DNA from: Candidatus Kapaibacterium sp. | GTDB lineage: Bacteria > Bacteroidota > Ignavibacteria > Kapaibacteriales > UBA4661 | Direction: 5' to 3' | DNA: 34,844 bases | Assembly: GCA_004292595.1 (NCBI GenBank) | Contig: RDXM01000115.1 | Span: 1-34,844 of the forward strand | Shown: piece by piece, positions 24,733 to 33,035 of the stretch | Numbering within the stretch: the first letter of the stretch is position 1 | Layout: each line of letters opens with the position of its first letter | Translations under genes and position numbers: made by a program | The notes under the pieces: generated by a model | The model's database searches: none | Seen by the model: the letters and a program-made list of their open reading frames with translations, nothing else | Told to the model about the DNA's origin: nothing

Positions 24733-25545
24733 TCACCAATGCACAACCACGCCGAGCCGCAACTGCGCAATATCCAGATACGGCAGAACACGAGGCGGCG
24801 ACGTGTGCTGCATTGCAAGGCGTTGTTCGGTGAGAATATGTTGTGGCAAATACGACGGCAGAAGCGAGGTTTTACCGTCATTGGCGGGGATTTCATCGCT
24901 TACATCGAAGTCGTACAAATGCGCTCCGACGAAGGCATCTACCGCCGCTAACGCCCATACTGCCGCCGATGCAATGATAAAGACATCGCGGGTGTCGCGG
25001 TAGAATTCTCGTTCGCGCAAATTCTGAAAAAGTCCAAACTTCGTATAAAGAGAATTTGCTATTTGAAAACCTCCCTCCCGTCCAATCGCCTCAACTACAC
25101 AATATACTGCTCCGCCAAAGAAAACCGGTGCTTTCCAATAACTCTCGACGTAGAGCTGCCCCCAGCCTGGAATAATTGATTTCCAGAGTGCTTCTATGGG
25201 CGATTTCGTCATTGTGGCGGTGGTGGAATTGCGTTGTTTGCTACTGTCTTGCGCAGTGCCATTTTGTGAGTCAAGCGAGGAAATAGGGACGAATTTTCGC
25301 GGCGTTTGCGGAAGCGTATCTTGTTGTATTTCTTGTGAAATTCCTTGCAAGCATTCTTGCTCACACTCTTGATACAGAGACACGTTTGGGCATTGTTCTT
25401 GTGCAGAACACGGAAAATGAGTGAGCAGAAACATTCCGCCGCAGAAACAGAGCAGGAGGCAATATTTCTTGCAAAGCGAAGGTGCGGCAATATGCTGAAG
25501 AGAGCGTAAAATCACGGTTTTGAGGGAATTCAAAGTGCGTTGCAT
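24733..25545 (-). CDS. DUF5683-containing envelope protein
   Basis: About 270 residues. A hydrophobic N-terminal segment (CLLLCFCGGMFLLTHFPCSAQ, abbreviated here to its core LLLCFCGGMFLLTHF) looks like a signal sequence. A hydrophilic linker leads to the DUF5683 region: PIEALWKSIIPGWGQLYV, YWKAPVFFGGAVYC, a conserved REFYRDTRD near the middle, and AAVDAFVGAHLYDFDV. DUF5683 is common in Bacteroidota and relatives, where it is a membrane protein of unknown function. The ATG at 25545 (MQRTLNSLK) is preferred; 25572 would add nine residues. It is divergent from rimM, 92 bases away. Confidence 0.75.
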   Translation of the reverse strand: MQRTLNSLKTVILRSLQHIAAPSLCKKYCLLLCFCGGMFLLTHFPCSAQEQCPNVSLYQECEQECLQGISQEIQQDTLPQTPRKFVPISSLDSQNGTAQDSSKQRNSTTATMTKSPIEALWKSIIPGWGQLYVESYWKAPVFFGGAVYCVVEAIGREGGFQIANSLYTKFGLFQNLREREFYRDTRDVFIIASAAVWALAAVDAFVGAHLYDFDVSDEIPANDGKTSLLPSYLPQHILTEQRLAMQHTSPPRVLPYLDIAQLRLGVVVHW

Positions 25546-25637
25546 ACAGTGGAAAAGGAAAACGATGCGCAAACATTATCAAGAAATTGCGTAGATTGAC
25601 CAAATTTATCACACAAAAACGACACACACAAGGCAAT

Positions 25638-26198
25638 ATGCGCTTTGCAGGACGAATCTTCCGCACACACGGCACACAAGGTCATCTCATCTGTGGCGAA
25701 ACAGTGCCGCATTTTCGCGGCTTCGAGCAAGGAATGACGCTGAATCTGGGCTTTTCTGCGTCCTTCACGAAACCCTTTATCGTTGCCGAAAGCAAGAAAG
25801 CGGGCGTGGGGCAATGGATGGTGCGCTTCAAAGGAATTGATTCGCCAGAAGCCGCATCAAAGCTACGCGAACAGGGCATTTTCCTAACGGATGAAGTTAT
25901 TCGCGCTGCAATCGACGTGCAATTTAACGAACAATTTTTCGATGATGAAATCGTTGGCTGCCGCGTGGTGAACCGTGAAACAGGCGAGGAATTGGGTAAA
26001 ATCAAGGAAATCTGGGAAACGCCTGCAAACGAGATTTGGGTGGTGGATTACAAAGGTAAAGAGCTTCCCATTCCTGTTATTGACGAAATTATCAAGCACG
26101 TCAATATTGCGCGGAAGACTGTTTCTATCTATGTTATGCCGGGTTTGTTGGAAATTGTTGATGATGCACATTCCAATGACGAGCGTGATGATGAATAA
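25638..26198 (+). CDS. rimM: Ribosome maturation factor RimM
   Basis: A 186-residue cytosolic protein, within the usual family length. The N-terminal RimM barrel begins AGRIFRTHGTQGHLIC, a clear variant of the GxixxxHGxxGEvkv motif. The middle has the RFKGIDSPEAASKLREQGIFL region. The C-terminal PRC-barrel follows (VGCRVVNRETGEELGKIKEI, split in my reading at VNRETGEELG), closing with VMPGLLEIVD. It helps 16S rRNA processing and 30S head assembly through ribosomal protein S19. The ATG at 25638 fits the family start. Its usual partners rpsP, trmD and rplS are not adjacent. Confidence 0.87.
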   Translation: MRFAGRIFRTHGTQGHLICGETVPHFRGFEQGMTLNLGFSASFTKPFIVAESKKAGVGQWMVRFKGIDSPEAASKLREQGIFLTDEVIRAAIDVQFNEQFFDDEIVGCRVVNRETGEELGKIKEIWETPANEIWVVDYKGKELPIPVIDEIIKHVNIARKTVSIYVMPGLLEIVDDAHSNDERDDE

Positions 26199-26227
26199 AA
26201 TTGCATTGTTGTCTCAATATACTGTTG

Positions 26228-26273
26228 CTTCAGATGTAGTCCACCTCAAAGGTGGACTACTACATTACTGAAG
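26228..26273 (+). repeat. Perfect 11-bp GTAG-type hairpin downstream of rimM
   Basis: GTAGTCCACCT (26236-26246) and AGGTGGACTAC (26250-26260) pair perfectly around the loop CAA. The outer bases CTTCAG (26228-26233) and CTGAAG (26268-26273) can pair as well. It may end the rimM transcript, though no T-run follows. The GTAG/CTAC ends recall REP sequences. Confidence 0.6.
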
Positions 26274-26322
26274 TTACGCAGCCGTCTGCAATAAGAGGCG
26301 GTGTGGGACGTTGAAGGGAGTT

Positions 26323-26613
26323 ATGCTATCAAAACGACTCCAAACACTCGTCCTAGCCACCTGTCTCTCGGTGGTCTGTTTTCGTAAAGTCTGATTTACG
26401 GCGACCGCCGTTGCAGCACAAACCAGTGGTCGCATCTCACACGATGCACTACAACGTTTGTTCTCGAATGAGCAAATCCAATGGAGCCGCCAACTAGAGT
26501 TATTCCGAGTAAAGCATACTATCTCAACACTGTACCACATACGTTCTGTGTTATTTAATCAACCCATTCCTTTGAAAACAGCTTGGAATCTTGCCCCCAA
26601 GCTCTTTGCGTAA
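26323..26613 (+). pseudogene. Decayed transposase-like N-terminal fragment
   Basis: A frame starting MLSKRLQTLVLATCL is broken by an in-frame TGA (26392-26394). It continues TATAVAAQTSGRISHDALQRLFS and stops at TAA (26611-26613). The combination of a tal-gisHD-LxRLL pattern recalls the N-terminus of DDE transposases related to IS4/IS701 families (key residues SHDALQRL). At about 95 codons it lacks the catalytic DDE core. It is a relic; I cannot name the insertion sequence, and no terminal repeats are visible. Confidence 0.4.
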
Positions 26614-26634
26614 CGTCAGTTATTATAACTCCAT

Positions 26635-26668
26635 TTTCACTCAAGGTCGGGTTTCACTCAAGGTCGGG
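26635..26668. repeat. 17-bp tandem duplication
   Basis: TTTCACTCAAGGTCGGG is present twice in direct succession (26635-26651 and 26652-26668). It sits at the stop codon of the - strand fragment next to it, so it may be a slippage event in decaying sequence. Confidence 0.6.
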
Positions 26669-26827
26669 TGCATATGTGAACAGTACCCAGCCTTCTGTGT
26701 TCTCAATACTCTTTTGTACGCCTGCAAGCAAGATAGAATCAACTCTTGAAGCCTCTTTTTTGACTTTTGCACTTTGAGCAGTATTTCCCTGCAAGCGAGA
26801 TATAATCTGGCGTTTGAGTGTTTTTCT
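26654..26827 (-). pseudogene. Possible gene fragment of unknown origin
   Basis: A 57-codon open frame on the - strand, without a start codon and bounded upstream by TAA, reads as ordinary protein (SRVDSILLAGVQKSIENTEG, then WVLFTYAPDLE). I do not recognise the family. Its position between a transposase-like relic and fumC suggests debris of a lost gene, but it is short and could be chance. The rest of the gap up to fumC (26828-27040) holds nothing I can support. Confidence 0.25.
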
Positions 26828-27040
26828 TTATACGGTCGGTGAATGTGTGTTGTCGTCCTGCATTTGCGCCTTTTCCAGAAATATTTTCGGGAATTATTTT
26901 TTTGTCGCACAAATCTCCCGTATTTTAGTGGGCTGTATTTGTGCGTCGTGCTTGCGCTGTGCGCATTGCCTGAGTAGCGCATGAATACACACTCTTTTGC
27001 AATTCACTCTTTCCTTTCATTTTGTTTTCCCTCTGAAATT

Positions 27041-28435
27041 ATGGCTTCTACCCGCATTGAAAAAGACACGATGGGCGATATCGCCGTCCCCAACGACAAA
27101 TACTATGGTGCGCAAACGGCGCGTTCTCTCATTCATTTCGCTATCGGCACCGAGCGGATGCCCGACGAACTCATCCGCGCAATGGGTATTTTGAAAAAAT
27201 CAGCAGCGATTGTCAATGCGGAATTAGGTTTGCTTCCGAAGGAAAAGCTCGATTTAATCGTGCGTGCAGCCGATGAAGTGATTGAAGGAAAGCTCGGCGA
27301 CCACTTCCCGCTTTCGGTCTGGCAAACTGGCTCTGGCACACAAACAAACATGAACGTCAATGAGGTGATTTCTAATCGCGCAATCGAAATGGCGGGCGGC
27401 GAACTTGGCAGCAAAAAGCCTATCCACCCCAACGACGACGTAAACAAAGCGCAAAGCTCCAACGACACCTATCCTACTGCGATGCACATTGCGGCAGCAG
27501 AACAGATTGTGAAATTGCTCATTCCCGCCGTGTCGCATTTGCGTGATACTTTGTCTCGCAAGGCTGATGAATTCAAGGACATCATCAAAACAGGTCGTAC
27601 ACACCTCATGGATGCTACGCCGCTGACATTGGGGCAAGAATTTTCAGGTTACGTGCAAATGCTCGACCAAGCTCTCGTGCGCATCAATGCTGTGCTTCCG
27701 GGCTTGTACGAACTTGCACTCGGCGGTACTGCCGTTGGTACGGGCTTGAATACGCATCCTGAATTTGCGGAGAAATCAGCAAAACAAATTGCGCATGAAA
27801 CAAATCTGCCCTTCGTAACTGCGCCAAATAAATTTGAAGCTCTTTCGGGACACGACGCGCTTGTCTTTGCGCACGGGGCATTGAAAACACTGGCGGCGAG
27901 CCTTATGAAAATTGCCAACGATGTTCGCTGGATGGCTTCTGGACCGCGCTGCGGCTTGGGTGAGCTTTCCATTCCCGAAAACGAACCCGGCTCCTCAATT
28001 ATGCCCGGCAAAGTAAATCCCACGCAAAGCGAAGCAATGACGATGGTTGCAGCGCAGGTGATGGGCAATGATGTGGCAATCAACATCGGCGGCGCGTCAG
28101 GGAATTTTGAATTGAACGTCTTCAAGCCGCTTATTATCTATAACTTCTTGCAAAGTGTGCGCCTTCTCGCCGATACTTGCGTGATGTTTGAAGAGCATTG
28201 CGCAATCGGTATTGAGCCAAATAAAGAGAAAATTGATTACTACATGAAAAATTCGCTCATGCTCGTAACCGCCTTGAACCCGCATATTGGCTACGACAAC
28301 GCGGCAAAAATTGCGAAAAATGCGCACAAAAAAGGCACAACGTTGCGTGAATCTGCACTGGAAATGGGCTTCATTACCGCAGAAAAATTCGACGAAGCAA
28401 TTAAGCCGTTAGATATGACCAAGCCTGGAATGTAA
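27041..28435 (+). CDS. fumC: Class II fumarate hydratase
   Basis: A 464-residue cytosolic enzyme that interconverts fumarate and malate in the TCA cycle. Starting at the ATG at 27041 ([12 protein letters not shown]), its active residues fall at H188 (TGRTHLMDA) and S318 ([11 protein letters not shown]), the same numbers as in E. coli FumC, which supports both identity and start; an ATG at 26981 would add 20 implausible residues. [12 protein letters not shown] near 98 is the substrate-site block. FumC is iron-independent and oxygen-stable by family. It stands alone; the next gene is pyrB. Confidence 0.95.
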   Translation: MASTRIEKDTMGDIAVPNDKYYGAQTARSLIHFAIGTERMPDELIRAMGILKKSAAIVNAELGLLPKEKLDLIVRAADEVIEGKLGDHFPLSVWQTGSGTQTNMNVNEVISNRAIEMAGGELGSKKPIHPNDDVNKAQSSNDTYPTAMHIAAAEQIVKLLIPAVSHLRDTLSRKADEFKDIIKTGRTHLMDATPLTLGQEFSGYVQMLDQALVRINAVLPGLYELALGGTAVGTGLNTHPEFAEKSAKQIAHETNLPFVTAPNKFEALSGHDALVFAHGALKTLAASLMKIANDVRWMASGPRCGLGELSIPENEPGSSIMPGKVNPTQSEAMTMVAAQVMGNDVAINIGGASGNFELNVFKPLIIYNFLQSVRLLADTCVMFEEHCAIGIEPNKEKIDYYMKNSLMLVTALNPHIGYDNAAKIAKNAHKKGTTLRESALEMGFITAEKFDEAIKPLDMTKPGM

Positions 28436-28537
28436 GCAATAGAGCGTTGTGTGAGGCTCTCGCTTCTCAAGCGAGGGTCTCACTTTTTAGCGCAAATTCT
28501 TCATGCGAAACAAAATCTATAAAAAGAATGAGGCTTC

Positions 28538-28625
28538 AGTGGCACAGACATTCTTGTCTGTGTTCTTCGCCTGAATCCCGCTCCAATCCTCACAGGTAAT
28601 CACAGGCAAGAATGCCTGTGCCACT
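28538..28625 (+). repeat. REPIN-like element, copy 4 (88 bp)
   Basis: Arms at 28538-28562 and 28601-28625. Here the left arm keeps CACAGACA/TGTCTGTG and the right arm has CACAGGCA/TGCCTGTG, the mirror situation of copy 3. It is 10 bases longer than most copies because TCACAGGTAA and TCACAGGCAA stand in tandem before the right arm. GGCTTC precedes it, as in copy 5. Confidence 0.85.
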
Positions 28626-28680
28626 GTCGTTGAAGAATCTTCATCGTTCTCCTTTCACCACTCCCACCAACCACCGCACC

Positions 28681-29646
28681 ATGCTGTTTCCGCACAAACA
28701 TCTCATCAGCGCACGCGATTTATCCGCCGCCGACGTTGAGATGATTTTCGACCGTTCCCGCGAATACCTTGATTTCTTGCGCCTTTCCGACCGCTCGCAC
28801 GACCGCAAACGCAATGACCTTCAAGGCGTGTCGGTGGTGTTGGCATTTTTTGAAAATTCTACGCGTACCCGTGTTTCTTTCGAGCTAGCTGCCAAGCGTC
28901 TTGGCGCGGAGGTGACGGCGTTTCAGGCGGCTGCGAGCAGTGTCGCAAAAGGCGAAACGCTCTTGGATACGATTCTGAATATTGAAACAATGAAAGTGGA
29001 TATTTTGGTGATGCGGCATCATCATTCGGGAGCGCATGAATTCTTGTCCACGCAGCAAAATCGCGTTGCAAGCAGCATTGTGAATGCTGGCGACGGACAG
29101 CACGAACACCCAACGCAAGGGCTGTTGGACGCTTTCACCTTACATGAGAAATTTGGTTCGCTGCGTGGAATGCGCTATTGTTTGGTAGGCGATATTCTCC
29201 ACAGCCGCGTTGCTCGCTCGAATATCCCTGTTTTTCAGGCGTTGGGCGCAGAAGTGGCGGTATGCGGTCCGGGAACGCTTATGCCGAATCTGGATGCCTT
29301 TGGCGTGAAAATTTTTAGCCACATCGACGAAGCGGTACAATGGGCGGACGCACTGAACGTCTTACGGATTCAGCGCGAGCGAATGCAAGAAGGCTTGATT
29401 CCGACGCTGCGAGAATTTGTGCGGCAATTCGGCGTGAAGCGGCATCACATTGAACAAAAACCGAGCTTGGCAATTTTGCATCCCGGTCCAATCAATCGCG
29501 GAATTGAGCTGGAAGCGGAAGTTGCCGATGCGGCGCAATCGCTGATTTTATCGCAGGTTGAACGCGGCGTGGTTGTCCGCATGGCTGTTCTTTCCTTGCT
29601 TGCGGAGCATCGCAAAGCAAGCATTGGTGCGGGTTCGAAAGAGTAG
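28681..29646 (+). CDS. pyrB: Aspartate carbamoyltransferase catalytic subunit
   Basis: A 321-residue enzyme that joins carbamoyl phosphate and aspartate, the committed step of pyrimidine biosynthesis. Carbamoyl-phosphate motif FENSTRTR is near 56-63. HHHSGAHEFL near 114, GDGQHEHPTQGLLD near 142 and HPGPINRG near 271 are typical active-site segments. The start at 28681 (MLFPHKHLISARDLS) gives a normal N-terminus and length. An in-frame ATG at 28612 lies inside REPIN copy 4 and should not be used. No pyrI or other pyr gene is adjacent. Confidence 0.94.
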   Translation: MLFPHKHLISARDLSAADVEMIFDRSREYLDFLRLSDRSHDRKRNDLQGVSVVLAFFENSTRTRVSFELAAKRLGAEVTAFQAAASSVAKGETLLDTILNIETMKVDILVMRHHHSGAHEFLSTQQNRVASSIVNAGDGQHEHPTQGLLDAFTLHEKFGSLRGMRYCLVGDILHSRVARSNIPVFQALGAEVAVCGPGTLMPNLDAFGVKIFSHIDEAVQWADALNVLRIQRERMQEGLIPTLREFVRQFGVKRHHIEQKPSLAILHPGPINRGIELEAEVADAAQSLILSQVERGVVVRMAVLSLLAEHRKASIGAGSKE

Positions 29647-29708
29647 TTTTAAGAACACTATTTTATACACAGCGAAAAACTCTTCATCGCTAGGAAATAT
29701 CAGGCTTC

Positions 29709-29786
29709 AGTGGCACAGACATTCATGTCTGTGTTTGTTGCCTGAGTCTTGCACTAATACTCACAGACAAGAATGTCTGTGCCACT
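29709..29786 (+). repeat. REPIN-like element, copy 5 (78 bp)
   Basis: Arms at 29709-29733 and 29762-29786, each with stem CACAGACA/TGTCTGTG; the left loop is TTCA instead of TTCT. The 28-base spacer aligns with that of copy 1. Outer flanks GGCTTC and ATTGAAGA are shared with copy 3. It lies between pyrB and the ferredoxin-NADP reductase gene. Confidence 0.85.
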
Positions 29787-29836
29787 ATTGAAGAGATTTT
29801 TTGTTGTGCATTGAGTCATTTTTCATAAAAAAATCC

Positions 29837-30841
29837 ATGATTACCACCGATATTCTCGTTGTTGGAGCCGGTCCATGCGGCTTGTTTTCTGCCTTTGAAG
29901 CAGGTTTGCTGAAATTGCATTGCCACTTTATTGATTACTTGCCCATTCCGGGCGGGCAATGCGCTGAATTATACCCAAAGAAGCCTATTTACGACATTCC
30001 TGGCTTTCCGTCGGTCTTGGCGGGCGACTTGATTCACAACTTGATGAAACAAATCGAACCCTTCAAACCTGGCTTCACGCTTGGCGAACGTGCCGAAACA
30101 ATTACCAAACTGGACGATGGCTCGTTCAAAACAACGACTTCGCGTGGCACGGAAATTCAATCGAAATTTATTTTTATTGCTGGCGGACTTGGTTGCTTCG
30201 CACCGCGCAAACCCGCGATTGAAAACCTCACTACTTTCGAGCAAAAAGGTGTGGATTACATCGTGCGCGACCCTGAAGAATTTCGCGGAAAGCGTGTTGT
30301 CATCGCAGGTGGCGGCGATTCTGCGCTGGACTGGACGCTCGTCCTTGCGGAACTTGTTTCTGAATTGACACTCGTTCACCGCAGCAAGCAATTCCGCGCC
30401 GCGCCAGACTCTGTGCAGAAAATGGAAGCTCTCGCTGCATCGGGAAAAATCAACTTTATTGCTGACGCAAACGTGACGGGAGTGGCGGGAAATGGCGTGT
30501 TGCAGGAAGTAGTGATTACCCATGAATCGGGAGAAGTCGAGCGCAAGGCGGCGGATTGGTTTGTACCGCTTTTCGGCTTGGCTCCACAGCTTGGTCCGAT
30601 TGCCGAGTGGGGCTTGGCATTGGAGAAAAATGCGATTACGGTCAGCCCCGTTGATTACAGCACGTCGGTTGAGGGGATTTATGCGATTGGCGATATTGCC
30701 GAGTACCCGCATAAACTCAAGCTCATTCTGACGGGCTTCCACGAAGCAGCTACCGCTTGCCACGCGGTGCATCAGAAGCTGAATCCGAATAAAAAACACG
30801 TTATCAAGTACACGACTGTCTCAGGAATTACGCCGTTTTAA
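29837..30841 (+). CDS. Ferredoxin-NADP+ reductase, thioredoxin-reductase-like type
   Basis: A 334-residue flavoprotein that moves electrons between ferredoxin and NADP(H). The FAD motif VVGAGPCGLFSAFEAG is at residues 8-23 and the NAD(P)H motif VVIAGGGDSALDW near 155. YAIGDIAEYPHKLKL near 288 is the second FAD signature. The CxxC pair of thioredoxin reductase is absent at the expected position, which separates it from TrxB and fits the green-sulfur/Bacillus-type FNR. The ATG at 29837 (MITTDILVVGAG) suits the family; 29801 would add 12 residues. It is flanked by REPIN copies 5 and 6. Confidence 0.9.
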   Translation: MITTDILVVGAGPCGLFSAFEAGLLKLHCHFIDYLPIPGGQCAELYPKKPIYDIPGFPSVLAGDLIHNLMKQIEPFKPGFTLGERAETITKLDDGSFKTTTSRGTEIQSKFIFIAGGLGCFAPRKPAIENLTTFEQKGVDYIVRDPEEFRGKRVVIAGGGDSALDWTLVLAELVSELTLVHRSKQFRAAPDSVQKMEALAASGKINFIADANVTGVAGNGVLQEVVITHESGEVERKAADWFVPLFGLAPQLGPIAEWGLALEKNAITVSPVDYSTSVEGIYAIGDIAEYPHKLKLILTGFHEAATACHAVHQKLNPNKKHVIKYTTVSGITPF

Positions 30842-30869
30842 GTCAGCAGCTTTGGTAAATTTCTTCTCT

Positions 30870-30947
30870 AGTGGCACAGACATTCTTGTCTGTGAGTGTT
30901 AGTGCGGGTTTTCAGCGACAAACACAGACAAGAATGTCTGTGCCACT
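30870..30947 (-). repeat. REPIN-like element, copy 6 (78 bp, reverse orientation)
   Basis: Arms at 30870-30894 and 30923-30947 are perfect inverted repeats, each a hairpin with stem CACAGACA/TGTCTGTG. The spacer is the reverse complement of the copy 1 spacer apart from about two differences, so the unit is present in both orientations. It lies between the reductase gene and hrcA. Confidence 0.85.
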
Positions 30948-30977
30948 AAGATCCAATTTTATGCACTTCCGAGAGAT

Positions 30978-31007
30978 TTTGTTGTGTACAAAGGTCTGTA
31001 CCTTTGT
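30978..31007 (+). promoter_or_regulatory. Candidate hrcA promoter overlapped by an 8-bp-arm palindrome
   Basis: TTTG (30978-30981) and TACCTTTG (30999-31006) resemble the -33 and -7 boxes, 17 bases apart. The -7 box lies inside the inverted repeat ACAAAGGT-CTGT-ACCTTTGT (30988-31007), which could be an operator. It differs from the CIRCE element that HrcA normally binds. Confidence 0.45.
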
Positions 31008-31098
31008 TTGCTGAAACGGCAAAAAAATCGTAATTTCGCAGTCCTTTTCGCACATCGTTCAACGTAATTTTTACACGCGGTTTTGCCCCACAACGCGC

Positions 31099-32274
31099 AT
31101 GAAAACTGTACTTCCATCGCAGAGCATCAACACACAACCACTGAGTGCGCGTGAGCATTCCGTGTTGCAGGCGATTGTCCAGAATTTTATTTTGGATGCA
31201 ACGCCCGTTGGTTCGCGGAATCTGTCCAAATGCTTGCAGGAAGATTTGCACCTCAGCCCGGCGACCTTGCGCAATACGATGGCAGACCTTGAGGAACTAG
31301 GGTACATCGCGCAGCCACACACCTCCGCAGGGCGCATTCCCACTGACAAGGGCTATCGGTATTATGTGGATTCGCTTGCAGAAATCGGACTTGCACAGAC
31401 AGGGCTTGCACAGACGCTTGCGCCGATGGGTATTCACCGTATTGAGCCGCTTGCCGCGCTCTCTTCGCAGGAAATGGATGCTATTCAGCAAAATATCACC
31501 GCCGCAAAGCAGCAAGAATCCTCGTTGCGGGATGTTTCCAAAGTGCTGGGCGCGTTGTCGCGGCACTTGGCTGTGGTGCGAATGCCGCAAATTGCAAACG
31601 CGATTGTGCAACGTATGGAACTCTTCCAACTAGCTTCACGGCGGCTCTTGGTGGTGCTGACGCTGAATTCCGACATTGTGCGGACGCTCACGTTGGAAGC
31701 GGATTTTGAGTTGGAATCGCACGACTGCGAAAACCTTGCACGCGCCTTGAATGAACGCATTGCTGGGAAATCATTACGGTTTATCCGCGAGCATTTGCAA
31801 AACTTAGTGCGCGAAACAGAACTCGGTGAATACGCGCTTGAACACACCATCGAACACGCAATGATGCGCCTTTTCGTGGATTCGGCGGAAGAACTTTTCA
31901 CCGACCACGTTTTGCCAAATACCTCCACGCTGCACATTGCGGGCGCACAGCATTTGTTCGACCACCCTGAGTTTGGCTCTGCATCTCGTGTTCGAGGTAT
32001 TATTGAGCTAATGGAACATGAGGAAATTATCGTGCATCTTTTGGAGCAAACCGCTCCGCTCGAAGGACACGTGCGCGTGGCGATTGGCAGCGAACTCAGC
32101 ACCGCACTTGCTCCGACGCAAATGGAAGATTACAGTTTGCTGACCACAAAGTACCGTTTTGCGAGCGCGAATGCTATCGGCACGATTGGGCTGATTGGTC
32201 CGAAACGTATGAATTATTCTCGCATGATGGCAATTATGCACGTGGTCGCGGACGCGCTTTCGCAGGAAGGCTGA
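31099..32274 (+). CDS. hrcA: Heat-inducible transcription repressor HrcA
   Basis: A 391-residue DNA-binding repressor of chaperone genes, slightly longer than the usual 340-350 residues. The N-terminal winged helix carries ARCH-type family blocks: ATPVGSRNLSK near 36, SPATLRNTMADLEELGYI near 53 and HTSAGRIPTDKGYRYYVD near 74. The C-terminal half ends with IGTIGLIGPKRMNYSRMM, also characteristic. It normally represses groESL or dnaK by binding CIRCE; no intact CIRCE site is in this window. It heads the hrcA-grpE-dnaJ cluster, with 166 bases to grpE. Confidence 0.93.
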   Translation: MKTVLPSQSINTQPLSAREHSVLQAIVQNFILDATPVGSRNLSKCLQEDLHLSPATLRNTMADLEELGYIAQPHTSAGRIPTDKGYRYYVDSLAEIGLAQTGLAQTLAPMGIHRIEPLAALSSQEMDAIQQNITAAKQQESSLRDVSKVLGALSRHLAVVRMPQIANAIVQRMELFQLASRRLLVVLTLNSDIVRTLTLEADFELESHDCENLARALNERIAGKSLRFIREHLQNLVRETELGEYALEHTIEHAMMRLFVDSAEELFTDHVLPNTSTLHIAGAQHLFDHPEFGSASRVRGIIELMEHEEIIVHLLEQTAPLEGHVRVAIGSELSTALAPTQMEDYSLLTTKYRFASANAIGTIGLIGPKRMNYSRMMAIMHVVADALSQEG

Positions 32275-32318
32275 AAAAAGGCAAAAGGATAAGGGATAAA
32301 AGCAAAAGGACTTTCGGA

Positions 32319-32345
32319 GGTAGCACGTAACACTCCTGTCTGCGC
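32319..32345 (+). repeat. Degenerate single REPIN arm
   Basis: GGTAGCACGTAACACTCCTG followed by TCTGCGCC resembles the left-type arm at 6955-6978 (GTAG, then stem and CTCTTGTCTGC), with several differences. No partner arm is seen. It lies between hrcA and grpE. Confidence 0.4.
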
Positions 32346-32440
32346 CATTTGCGAACGCCAGATGAATCTTCTCGCGCACTTTTGCGTAAAAATTATTTTG
32401 CTAAAAAACGCATTCTCTCAATTTTTATTTCATTTCAACT

Positions 32441-32974
32441 ATGGCACAAGAAATTTCTGGTACTGAAGAAACAGCATCGGCACAAACGGCAGGGAATGAA
32501 CTTCCTTTGAATGAAGAGCTGGCAAAATTGCGCATGGAGCGCGAGGAATTTCGTGAAATTTCATTGCGTAAAGTGGCTGAATTGGAAAATTTTCGCCGCA
32601 GAACCGAACAAGAACGTCAGGAACTCATCATTCACGCGAATTTCAAGCTCTTGCAAAAACTCTTGCCGATGCTGGATGATTTGCAGCGTGCTGTAGAGAG
32701 CGGAAAATCAAGCTCCGACAGCAAAGCATTCATGGAAGGCGTGGAATTGGTGCTAAATAAAACGACCCAAACCTTTGTCGAAATTGGTGTTACGCCGATT
32801 GAAGCATTGGGGCAAGATTTCGACACGAGCTTGCATGAAGCTCTGATGCAAATGCCGTCGGAAGCTCCTGAGGGGCAAATTCTACAAGAAGCACAGCGCG
32901 GCTATATGCTAGGCAATAAGGTTTTACGCCACGCACGGGTGATTGTCTCCGCAGGAATGCCATCGCAAGAGTAA
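32441..32974 (+). CDS. grpE: Nucleotide exchange factor GrpE
   Basis: A 177-residue cytosolic co-chaperone that speeds ADP release from DnaK. The acidic start and the long coiled-coil helix (about 23-70, with [17 protein letters not shown]) are typical. The head domain contains [13 protein letters not shown] and the signature [11 protein letters not shown], ending with [17 protein letters not shown]. Length fits the family. dnaJ begins 61 bases after its stop, so both probably share one transcript. Confidence 0.94.
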   Translation: MAQEISGTEETASAQTAGNELPLNEELAKLRMEREEFREISLRKVAELENFRRRTEQERQELIIHANFKLLQKLLPMLDDLQRAVESGKSSSDSKAFMEGVELVLNKTTQTFVEIGVTPIEALGQDFDTSLHEALMQMPSEAPEGQILQEAQRGYMLGNKVLRHARVIVSAGMPSQE

Positions 32975-33035
32975 TGCTCTTTTTCAGAAAGCATCACGAC
33001 CTTTACTCACGAAAGAAGAAATATCAACAAATACC

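Noticed and set aside
6126-30947. CRISPR array, because of many similar palindromic repeats
   Set aside because: The repeats are kilobases apart, each is an inverted pair with a conserved spacer, and no cas gene is present.
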